Source of the DNA: Hydrogenophaga sp.
GTDB taxonomy: Bacteria > Pseudomonadota > Gammaproteobacteria > Burkholderiales > Burkholderiaceae
NCBI GenBank assembly: GCA_025458545.1
Contig: JALOSH010000163.1
Coordinates: 1 to 5,639, forward strand
Length of the DNA stretch: 5,639 bases
Direction of reading: 5' to 3'
Shown here: piece after piece, positions 1-5,154 of the stretch
How the letters are laid out: every line of letters begins with the position of its first letter
Position numbering within the stretch: the first letter of the stretch is position 1
Notes under the pieces: model-generated
The model's database searches: none
What the model was told of the DNA's origin: nothing
What the model saw: the letters and a program-made list of their open reading frames with translations, nothing else
Made by a program: the position numbers and the translations under genes

Positions 1-246
1 TGGTGCGGCGCCATCCTGCGGCAGAACGGCGCGGTCGAAGAGACCGGCCTGGCCGCCGGTGTGCAGGGCGACCCGGCCATCGGCATCGCCTGGCTGGCCA
101 ACAAACTCGCGCCCTGGGGTGAAACGCTTCAGGCTGGCGAGATCGTGCTCGCGGGCAGCTTCACACGGCCGGTGGCCGCCAAGGCGGGCGACCTGTTCGA
201 AGCGGACTACGGCCCTCTCGGGTGCCTGCGCTTCCGCTTCGTCTGA
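1..246 (+). CDS. hpaH: 2-oxohept-3-ene-1,7-dioate hydratase (HpaH family), 3' end only
   Basis: This is the C-terminal 81 residues of a gene that begins before the window, read in the frame of base 1 to the TGA at 244-246. The fragment resembles the end of E. coli HpaH closely: a [17 protein letters not shown] stretch, then the block WLANKLAP, then GSFTRPV, and a final DYG...FRFV. HpaH-type enzymes hydrate 2-oxohept-3-ene-1,7-dioate to 4-hydroxy-2-oxoheptane-1,7-dioate in the cytoplasm, using a divalent metal, in homoprotocatechuate meta-cleavage degradation. The metal-binding acidic residues lie in the missing upstream part, so integrity cannot be judged. The HpaI-type aldolase at 2363-3172, which would take the product, supports this assignment over the related 2-oxopent-4-enoate hydratases (MhpD/XylJ), although those share the fold. 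The next gene starts 33 bp downstream on the same strand, consistent with an operon. Confidence 0.85.
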   Translation, partial: WCGAILRQNGAVEETGLAAGVQGDPAIGIAWLANKLAPWGETLQAGEIVLAGSFTRPVAAKAGDLFEADYGPLGCLRFRFV

Positions 247-254
247 CCGCGCAC

Positions 255-265
255 TTATATATATA
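255..265. repeat. short TA dinucleotide run before the aldolase RBS
   Basis: Five TA units preceded by an extra T sit in the 33-bp gap between the hydratase and aldolase genes, immediately before the Shine-Dalgarno sequence. The run stands out in otherwise very GC-rich DNA. It would keep the ribosome-binding site unstructured. A TATA-like -10 is conceivable, but I see no matching -35 about 17 bp upstream, so I do not call a promoter. Confidence 0.5.
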
Positions 266-266
266 G

Positions 267-272
267 AAGGAG
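267..272 (+). promoter_or_regulatory. ribosome binding site of the class II aldolase gene
   Basis: AAGGAG lies 7 bases before the ATG at 280. It is a near-perfect Shine-Dalgarno sequence at ideal spacing and fixes the start of the 280-1122 gene. Confidence 0.85.
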
Positions 273-279
273 ACCCCGC

Positions 280-1122
280 ATGGCCGACGCCTTCCTGAAA
301 CCCGCCCGCGTCAGCGACGCCGAGTGGGCCGCGCGCGTGCAGCTCGCGGCCTGTTACCGCATCTTTGCCCACCTGGGCTGGGCCGAGCTGATCTACAACC
401 ACATCTCGTTGCGCGTGCCGGGGCAGAAACAGTCCCCCCTGCCCGGTGCTTCGCACCGTTCTCCTCCTGAGGGGGACGGTTCGCCTTGGGAGCGGCCCGG
501 CGACGAACCCGACCACTTCCTCATCAACCCCTTCGGTCTGCACTACACCGAAGTCACCGCGTCCAACCTGGTCAAGGTCGATGTGGACGGCAACATCATC
601 GGCAACAGCGACTGGCCCATCAACCCGGCTGGCTTCACCTTCCACGGCGTCATCCACGCCACCCTGCCCGACGCGCACTGCGTGATGCATGTGCACACGA
701 CGCCGACCATGGCCGTGTGCTGCCTCAAGGACGGGCTATCGTTCACCAACTTCTACGCCGCGCAGCTGCACGGTCAGGTCGCGTACCACGACTTCGAAGG
801 CATCACCGTGCACCGTGACGAGGGCGCGCGCATCCTGGCCTCGTCCGGCGGCAAACGGGTGCTCCTGCTGCGCAACCACGGCCCGGTGGTGATCGGCAAC
901 AGCCTGGCACAGGCCTTCAACCTCATGTGGCTGGTGCAGCGCGCCTGCGAAATCCAGGTCGCCTCGCAGCCGCTGGGCGAGCTGCAGCCCATCACCGAAG
1001 CCGCTTTGCAGGCCTGCGTGCGCGACTCGCTCAACTTCAACCCTAAATTCGGCGCAGGCGAAGATTCGTTTGCCGCCATGCAGCGGCTCATCGACCGCAT
1101 CGACCCGGGGTACCGCGCATGA
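280..1122 (+). CDS. class II aldolase/adducin family protein with a repeat-derived internal insertion
   Basis: This 280-residue protein is a cytoplasmic member of the class II aldolase/adducin domain family, which includes fuculose-phosphate and rhamnulose-phosphate aldolases and many uncharacterised proteins. The Zn-binding histidines are recognisable: H137 and H139 in MHVHT, and H200 in LRNHGP. Other family blocks are NHISLRVPG (residues 40-48), DHFLINPFGL (78-87) and NPAGFTFH (115-122). In FucA the catalytic Glu73 lies in a PSSEWRFH-like block; the aligned position here is G118, so classical aldol chemistry is doubtful, as for many adducin-like members. Residues 49-74 interrupt a normally continuous RVPG..DHFLINP stretch and are encoded by a hairpin repeat (copy A). 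The start is fixed by a strong RBS, and the TGA overlaps the next gene's ATG (ATGA at 1119-1122). The substrate is unknown; the hpa-type neighbours suggest a role with oxo- or hydroxy-acids from aromatic breakdown. Confidence 0.88.
   Translation: MADAFLKPARVSDAEWAARVQLAACYRIFAHLGWAELIYNHISLRVPGQKQSPLPGASHRSPPEGDGSPWERPGDEPDHFLINPFGLHYTEVTASNLVKVDVDGNIIGNSDWPINPAGFTFHGVIHATLPDAHCVMHVHTTPTMAVCCLKDGLSFTNFYAAQLHGQVAYHDFEGITVHRDEGARILASSGGKRVLLLRNHGPVVIGNSLAQAFNLMWLVQRACEIQVASQPLGELQPITEAALQACVRDSLNFNPKFGAGEDSFAAMQRLIDRIDPGYRA
431..500 (+). repeat. hairpin repeat copy A, in frame inside the class II aldolase gene
   Basis: A C-run then G-run element. TCCCCC at 433-438 can pair with GGGGGA at 471-476, enclosing a perfect GGTGC/GCACC hairpin (445-449 with 453-457, loop TTC). 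After the G-run comes GGGAGCGGCCCGG, which resembles the second half of copies B and C. It encodes about residues 51-74 of the aldolase (SPLPGASHRSPPEGDG then SPWERPG). Related proteins, as I recall them, run straight from RVPG to DHFLINP, so this looks like an in-frame insertion of about 78 bp. Its orientation matches copy C and is opposite to copy B. Confidence 0.7.
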
Positions 1123-2288
1123 ACAACCACCCGTCCAACCCACCCGCAACGCCATCGGAGGGCGCCGCCCAGGTCAACCGCGGAACCGGCTTTGCCGGGC
1201 CGCTGGTTGCGCCCCCCCTTGGGGGGGAGACGCGAAGCGACGCAGGGGGGGCTATCCGGTCCATTGCGGTGGTCGGCGTCGGCGCCATCGGAGGCCTGTT
1301 CGCCGGCTGGCTCGGTTCGCGCCTGCCGGCGGGGCAGATCCAGCTCTCCGCCGTGGCGCGCGGCGAGACGCTGCGGGCGTTGAAAGAGCGCGGCCTGGTG
1401 TGGGTCGATGCCGAGGGCGCCGAGCACCGGGCGCCCGTAAACGCCAGCGACGACCCGGCGAGCCTCGGCGTGCAAGACCTGGTGATCGTCTCGGTCAAAG
1501 GCCCGGCCATGCCGACCATCGCGCCCGCCGTGCGCGCGCTCATGGGCCCGCAAACGACAGTGCTGGTCGCCATGAACGGCGTGCCCTGGTGGTTCTTTGA
1601 CGGGCTGCCGGGCGAGGCCGCGGGCCTGCAGCTCAAGGCGGTCGACCCGCTGGGCATCACCGCGCAGAACATCCCCACGGCGCAGGTCATCGGCTGCGTG
1701 GTCCACGCCAGCGCCGCCGCGCCCCAGCCCGCGCGCATCGAACGCATCAAGAACAACCAGCTCATCATCGGCGAGCCGTCGGGTGGCGTGTCACCGCGCG
1801 TGCAGGCTGTAGGCGAGCTGCTCACGCAGGCGGGCTTTGGTGTCACCGTGTCCGATCGCATCCAGCGCGACATCTGGTTCAAGCTCTGGGGCAACATGAC
1901 CCTCAACCCCATCTCGGCCATCACCGGCGCGCCCTGCGACCGCATCCTGGACGACGAGTTGGTGCGCGGCTTTGCCAGCGCCATCATGCTGGAGGCCAAG
2001 GCCATCGGCGCGCGCATCGGCCTGCCCATCGACCAGCAGCCCGAAGACCGCCACGCCGTCACGCGCAAGCTCGGCTCGTTCAAGACCTCGATGCTGCAAG
2101 ACGTGGAGGCCGGTCGCGCCATCGAGCTCGACGCGCTGGTGGGCGCGGTGCGCGAGGTCGGCCAGCACCTGGGCGAAGCCATGCCGTACATGGACGCGCT
2201 CATGGGCCTGACGCGCCTGATGGGGCAAATGAAATATCTGTACCCCCCTGCGCCGCTGCGCGGCTTCCCCCCAGGGGGACAGCACTAG
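1119..2288 (+). CDS. ketopantoate reductase-like oxidoreductase (ApbA/PanE family), repeat-extended at both ends
   Basis: This 389-residue cytoplasmic protein carries the ApbA/PanE two-domain architecture. The N-terminal NAD(P)-binding Rossmann domain begins at about residue 46, with GVGAIG at 53-58. The C-terminal helical domain carries WFKLWGNMTLNPISAIT with the likely catalytic K255 and with N259 and N263, then E336 in IELDALVG, matching Lys176 and Glu256 of E. coli PanE. Family members usually have 290-330 residues and start almost at the Rossmann strand. Here residues 1-45 are extra and partly encoded by repeat copy B, and the last ~15 residues by copy C. The only ATG before the Rossmann motif is at 1119, overlapping the aldolase stop, so I accept the long form. 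True pantothenate biosynthesis is unlikely in this setting. NAD(P)H-dependent reduction of a 2-oxo acid, or oxidation of the hydroxy acid, linked to the aldolase gene is an inference. Confidence 0.85.
   Translation: MNNHPSNPPATPSEGAAQVNRGTGFAGPLVAPPLGGETRSDAGGAIRSIAVVGVGAIGGLFAGWLGSRLPAGQIQLSAVARGETLRALKERGLVWVDAEGAEHRAPVNASDDPASLGVQDLVIVSVKGPAMPTIAPAVRALMGPQTTVLVAMNGVPWWFFDGLPGEAAGLQLKAVDPLGITAQNIPTAQVIGCVVHASAAAPQPARIERIKNNQLIIGEPSGGVSPRVQAVGELLTQAGFGVTVSDRIQRDIWFKLWGNMTLNPISAITGAPCDRILDDELVRGFASAIMLEAKAIGARIGLPIDQQPEDRHAVTRKLGSFKTSMLQDVEAGRAIELDALVGAVREVGQHLGEAMPYMDALMGLTRLMGQMKYLYPPAPLRGFPPGGQH
1168..1253 (-). repeat. hairpin repeat copy B, inside the reductase N-terminal coding region
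   Basis: Read on the minus strand this matches copy C. The C-run/G-run half forms a perfect 9-bp stem, GCCCCCCCT (1211-1219) with AGGGGGGGC (1244-1252), around a GCGAAGCG-containing centre. The other half carries CCGGC/GCCGG (1186-1190 with 1194-1198) around a TTT loop. It is translated as QVNRGTGFAGPLVAPPLGG followed by ETRSDAGGA, just before the Rossmann fold begins. Confidence 0.8.
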
Positions 2289-2335
2289 CCGTCTGGCAAA
2301 GCCAGCCCGGCGGTGCTTCTGGACGAAGACACGGT
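2243..2335 (+). repeat. hairpin repeat copy C, spanning the reductase stop codon
   Basis: CCCCCTG (2244-2250) pairs with CAGGGGG (2272-2278), enclosing GCCGC/GCGGC (2252-2256 with 2260-2264). The second half contains CTGGC-AAA-GCCAG (2293-2305). The element encodes the reductase C-terminus PPAPLRGFPPGGQH, supplies its TAG, and fills much of the gap before hpaI. Its reverse complement matches copy B along nearly the whole length, so B and C flank the reductase core in inverted orientation. The hairpins could slow or terminate transcription or protect the 3' end of the mRNA, but there is no U-tract right after either stem. Confidence 0.8.
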
Positions 2336-2362
2336 CTCCTCAACGTTTTTGGCACTTAGACC

Positions 2363-3172
2363 ATGAAGATTCCGCAAAACACCTTCCGCGACGCCCTCAA
2401 GGCCGGCAAGCCCCAGATCGGCTGCTGGGTCGGCTTTGCCTCGCCCGACGTGGCCGAAGCCCTGGCCGGTTGTGGTTTTGACTGGCTGCTGATCGACGGC
2501 GAACACGCGCCCAACGACCCGCGCACCGCCCTCGACCAGTTGCGTGCGGTGGCGCCCTACACCGCCACGCACCCGGTGGTGCGCGCGGTGCAGGCCGATG
2601 TGGCGCTGGTCAAGCAATACCTCGACATCGGCGCGCAGACCCTGCTCATCCCCATGGTGGACACGGCAGAGCAGGCCGCGCTGATGGTCAAGGCCATGCG
2701 CTACGCGCCCGAGGGCATTCGCGGCATGGGCGCGGCGCTGGCGCGCGCATCGCGCTGGAACCAGGTGGACGACTACCTCGAGCAGGCCAACCACCAGATG
2801 TGCCTGCTGGTGCAGGCCGAGACCGTGACCGCGGTGAGCAACCTCAAGGCTATTGCCGAGACCGAGGGCGTGGACGGCGTGTTCTTCGGCCCGGCGGATC
2901 TCTCGGCCAGCATGGGCTACCGCGGCCAGCCCAGCCACCCCGAGGTGCAACGCGTCATCCTCGACGGCATCGCCACCGTGCGCGCCGCCGGCAAGGCCCC
3001 CGGCATCCTGGCCACCGACCCGGCGCTGGCGCAGCAGTACCTGGACGCGGGCGCGCTGTTCGTGGCGGTGGGGGTGGACACGACGCTGCTGGTGAAGGCG
3101 GCGACGGGGTTGGTGCAGCGGTTTGCGGGCGCTACGACGGCTTCGTCGCCGTCCTCCCCCGGGGGCTATTGA
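2363..3172 (+). CDS. hpaI: 4-hydroxy-2-oxoheptane-1,7-dioate aldolase (HpaI/HpcH family)
   Basis: This 269-residue cytoplasmic class II (metal-dependent) aldolase cleaves 4-hydroxy-2-oxoheptane-1,7-dioate to pyruvate and succinic semialdehyde, the step after HpaH. It is full length and close to E. coli HpaI. Key residues sit at a constant +4 offset from the E. coli enzyme: H48 in DGEHAPND (catalytic base, H45 in E. coli, within a small local shift), R74 in PVVR (substrate carboxylate), and metal ligands E153 in QAETV and D179 in [19 protein letters not shown] and the C-terminal [13 protein letters not shown] are also conserved. The ATG at 2363 fits the E. coli start, but I see no good Shine-Dalgarno sequence before it. 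The 74-bp gap to the reductase holds the second half of repeat C. The tail [12 protein letters not shown] may be repeat-derived (copy D), though E. coli HpaI also ends in PGVY. Some family members act on 2-keto-3-deoxy sugar acids, but the HpaH neighbour favours the HpaI role. Confidence 0.93.
   Translation: MKIPQNTFRDALKAGKPQIGCWVGFASPDVAEALAGCGFDWLLIDGEHAPNDPRTALDQLRAVAPYTATHPVVRAVQADVALVKQYLDIGAQTLLIPMVDTAEQAALMVKAMRYAPEGIRGMGAALARASRWNQVDDYLEQANHQMCLLVQAETVTAVSNLKAIAETEGVDGVFFGPADLSASMGYRGQPSHPEVQRVILDGIATVRAAGKAPGILATDPALAQQYLDAGALFVAVGVDTTLLVKAATGLVQRFAGATTASSPSSPGGY
3131..3167 (+). repeat. possible degenerate hairpin repeat copy D at the hpaI 3' end
   Basis: CGACG-GCTT-CGTCG (3135-3148) is followed by TCCTCCCCC and GGGGGCT, similar in order and spacing to the inner half of copies A and C. 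The opening C-run and the second half are missing or unrecognisable. It encodes most of the last residues of HpaI. Chance C/G-rich coding sequence is a real alternative, because the E. coli homologue has a comparable tail. Confidence 0.35.
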
Positions 3173-3486
3173 GTCGAGCGGCCAACTTCGGCTGCATCGA
3201 AGGCCGGATCATCGGCGCCCTTATCTTCAGGCTGCTCAACAAGTTTCGCGTCGTCGTTCGTGCTATTTGAGCGAAAAGGCGGAGCTAGGTGTTTGATCGC
3301 TGATGGCTGTCCATTTTTTGTTGGCTACTCCAAAGGCTGATTCAAGGAGTGATGTTGAGAGGTTGTTCATCCCCGGTGGTGTTGTCTTCGCCATGGATTC
3401 TTTCGATGGAGAACGTTGGTGGCGATCTGAATGCAGTCGTTCTAGCGGTATGCTGTGCGAATCAAACAAATTGAAGTGAGGAAAAA
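3173..3486. other. gene-poor spacer where base composition drops
   Basis: This 314-bp stretch separates hpaI from the membrane protein gene. I see no convincing gene: the open frames are antisense or readthrough shadows without family features. Just after the hpaI stop, 3179-3206 can fold with CGGCC/GGCCG outside and TTCG/CGAA inside around GCTGCAT, but no T-run follows. ATGG-CTGT-CCAT at 3303-3314 is followed by a T-run to 3319, a very weak terminator candidate. From about 3290 onward G+C content is clearly lower than upstream. A promoter for the following gene should lie here. The best -10-like hexamer is TATGCT at 3449-3454, but no good -35 lies 16-18 bp upstream, so I do not assign one. 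Confidence 0.6.
3476..3482 (+). promoter_or_regulatory. ribosome binding site of the 425-residue membrane protein gene
   Basis: GTGAGGA ends 4 bases before the ATG at 3487, with a purine-rich A-run between. The GAGG core is a usable but closely spaced Shine-Dalgarno sequence. It supports 3487 over later in-frame starts such as M5. Confidence 0.55.
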
Positions 3487-4764
3487 ATGTCTTTGGCAAT
3501 GCTTACGACAAGCTTAGAGGGCCTCGCAACGGCGCTCGAAGGTCAAACCTTCAAAGCTCAGTTTATCGATCAATGGGGTTGGCAAGCGGCCCCATTCTCT
3601 GTTGATGATTTGGCGGTCATGTCCCGACAAATTGCCGCAGACCTCAATGCAATTGACTGGTCAAAAGCGCCAGGTGACGTTCAGCGCTACTTCGCCGATT
3701 TGGCTGCAAAGGTTGACAAGGCGAAGACGGTGGTTGTGCCTTCGATAACCAGCGGCTACATGACCCTAGACGCGATCATGAACACGTTGGTCGGCTTGGA
3801 GTTGCTTATTCGTGGTTACGTTACGAAAGACGTCGTGATGGCCACGCTTAAGTCGACTTCCACCTTTGGGCGTCGCATTGATCTCGCTAGCTCTCAACTC
3901 GATACTGCAATCAACAAAATTGACGGACTTGAGGTGCGGACTGAGAAGATCCTCAAGGCGGCATCTATCGCCGAAAAGCTTGACGTCACCATGCATGAGC
4001 TAGATGAGGCGCTAAAGCAGGTTTCGTCGGCCCAACAAAGAGCGCTCAAGCTTCAAATTGAAGCAGAGGGTTCGGTCAGGGAGGCGACCAAGTCACAAGA
4101 GTTGTTAGCGCATATCGCTACAGAGGCTTCTGCTGTTATGAGAAAGGTCGATATCGCCTATGGTGCTGCCACGACAGAAGGACTGGCAAAGGCATTCGAC
4201 GAGAAAGCAAAGAGGCTCAATGGTTCTGTGATTTGGTGGGTTTTCGTCCTCGTTGCCGCTCTTGCGGTAGGGGTTTTCGTCGGTCATGAGCGCTTTCCAG
4301 TGCTCATGAAGGCACTGGAAAGTAGGCCCGATTGGAGTGTAGTGACTATGCACATGGTTATTAGCGCGCTAAGCCTTGGTCCTGGCATATGGCTCGCATG
4401 GATTGCGACGAAACAGATTGGTCAGCGGTTTCGTCTCGCGGAAGACTATGCATACAAGGCTTCTTTGGCCAAAGCCTATGAAGGATATCGAGCTCAGGCC
4501 GCCAATTTGGACCCGATGTTTACATCACAACTTTTCGCAATTGCACTCGGCCGCCTCGAAGAGCTTCCTCTGAGAACCATCGATAGGGATGTTGCTGGGA
4601 GCCCATTAAACGATCTTATGCAGTCGAAAGAGTTTCGGGACCAGCTTGAGCAGTTGCCTAACTTGAAGGACACCGTCGTTCGCATCCTCGAAAGATCTGT
4701 TCCCCAGCCGCTTGTCAACTTCTGGACTGGGAAAAAGAACGAGGACAAAAAACAAGAGGACTAG
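3487..4764 (+). CDS. uncharacterised two-TM coiled-coil membrane protein
   Basis: This 425-residue protein belongs to no family I can name. Layout: an N-terminal mainly helical soluble region (1-125), a long Ala/Glu/Lys/Gln-rich predicted coiled coil (about 131-235), TM1 (about 248-267, VIWWVFVLVAALAVGVFVGH), a short loop with acidic and basic residues (268-287), and TM2 (about 288-309). Next comes a juxtamembrane segment KQIGQRFRLAEDYAYK (309-324) and a cytoplasmic C-terminal region with GSPLNDLM, ending in a Lys/Asp/Glu-rich tail. There is no signal peptide. Basic residues after TM2 and before TM1 suggest both ends are cytoplasmic with a small periplasmic loop. I recall similar EDYAYKAS..KAYEGYR motifs in bacterial proteins of unknown function, but have not verified this. 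Codons are far less GC-biased than in the hpa genes, indicating horizontal transfer. It stands alone, with its own RBS and no partner gene. Confidence 0.85.
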   Translation: MSLAMLTTSLEGLATALEGQTFKAQFIDQWGWQAAPFSVDDLAVMSRQIAADLNAIDWSKAPGDVQRYFADLAAKVDKAKTVVVPSITSGYMTLDAIMNTLVGLELLIRGYVTKDVVMATLKSTSTFGRRIDLASSQLDTAINKIDGLEVRTEKILKAASIAEKLDVTMHELDEALKQVSSAQQRALKLQIEAEGSVREATKSQELLAHIATEASAVMRKVDIAYGAATTEGLAKAFDEKAKRLNGSVIWWVFVLVAALAVGVFVGHERFPVLMKALESRPDWSVVTMHMVISALSLGPGIWLAWIATKQIGQRFRLAEDYAYKASLAKAYEGYRAQAANLDPMFTSQLFAIALGRLEELPLRTIDRDVAGSPLNDLMQSKEFRDQLEQLPNLKDTVVRILERSVPQPLVNFWTGKKNEDKKQED

Positions 4765-5154
4765 TTCTTTGACTTAGTTGCTTGTTTGCAATGGGGTGCT
4801 TACTGCGAATCGCTGGGTTAGTGGCTTTGGCGTAACAAACTCTCTGTTCACCCACAACCCCCTCCTAGGAAAAAGTGGCAAGCGTATGTTGTCCACCACG
4901 TGCATCTCCAAGCGCCCGCCCCTGCGGGCGTGATGCAGACTTTGCGGGTAGGGTCGCGGTCGCAGCAGTTGTGTAAGCGACAAGGGACTTGCTTTAGGGA
5001 AGTATCACGGGCGACGAACAGCCACCTCAAATGACCTATTCTTCCTCGCCAAAAACACCCGCACCCAAGCCTTGGCCCTGCGCGCGGCTGCCGACGGGCG
5101 CGGCCCGCGTGTCGATCGCGGTCTGCAGCCGAAGCCCGATCTCGGGTCTGACCC
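4765..5154. other. 390-bp region without a convincing gene
   Basis: The left part (4765 to about 5035) has islet-like composition and the right part returns to high GC. The short minus-strand open frames at 4774-5030 lack recognisable features or a credible RBS. There is no clear T-tailed terminator after the stop at 4762-4764. A strong hairpin lies at 4901-4937 (listed separately). From about 5031 a plus-strand frame reading NDLFFLAKNTRTQALALRAA has GC-rich third positions and could be a fragment of a lost gene. It has no start of its own and runs open into sequence antisense to marC. Confidence 0.55.
4901..4937. repeat. strong two-tier hairpin
   Basis: TGCATC (4901-4906) pairs with GATGCA (4932-4937), and CGCCCGC (4913-4919) pairs with GCGGGCG (4924-4930) around the loop CCCT. 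The asymmetric internal loop is TCCAAG against a single T. No T-run follows on the plus strand, so it is not a standard intrinsic terminator. It lies 137 bp after the membrane protein gene and might be an RNA structure, a recombination end or a degraded repeat. Confidence 0.6.

Larger units (their letters stand above)
3180..5035. other. low-GC islet, probably horizontally acquired
   Basis: Between GC-rich catabolic genes on the left and GC-rich marC DNA on the right lies about 1.85 kb with visibly more A/T, roughly half GC by eye, and mixed third codon positions. It contains one convincing gene (3487-4764). I found no transposase, integrase, tRNA or clear direct repeats at the edges, so the mode of entry is unknown and the borders are approximate. 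Damage to marC next to the right border fits local rearrangement. Confidence 0.55.

Noticed and set aside
774..2203. Long minus-strand open frames opposite the aldolase and reductase genes
   Set aside because: They are antisense to well-supported enzymes, low-complexity Arg/Ala/Pro/Ser-rich, and contain no recognisable domain; typical of high-GC DNA.
431..2335. CRISPR array made of the hairpin repeats
   Set aside because: Copies are diverged, irregularly spaced, in both orientations and separated by genes, with no spacer-repeat periodicity.
2285..2950. 221-residue minus-strand open frame opposite hpaI
   Set aside because: It is antisense to a gene with clear catalytic residues, and its His/Arg/Gly-rich translation is compositionally artificial.
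3303..3319. Intrinsic terminator after hpaI
   Set aside because: The stem is only 4 bp and lies over 130 bp after the stop codon; the T-run alone is not enough.
3416..3454. Sigma-70 promoter for the membrane protein gene (TTGGTG with TTCTAG, or TATGCT)
   Set aside because: TTGGTG-18-TTCTAG matches consensus poorly, and TATGCT has no -35 at proper spacing; too weak to annotate.
3263..3499. 78-residue minus-strand open frame divergent from the membrane protein gene
   Set aside because: No RBS, domain or coding bias was seen, and its start would overlap the RBS and start of the better-supported 3487 gene.
4774..5030. Two minus-strand open frames of 60-69 residues
   Set aside because: They overlap each other in different frames, cross the strong hairpin, and show no family features or credible RBS.
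3180..5035. Direct repeats or attachment sites at the islet borders
   Set aside because: Only short shared words (GTTCGT, ATTTGAG) were found by eye, in inconsistent order and spacing.
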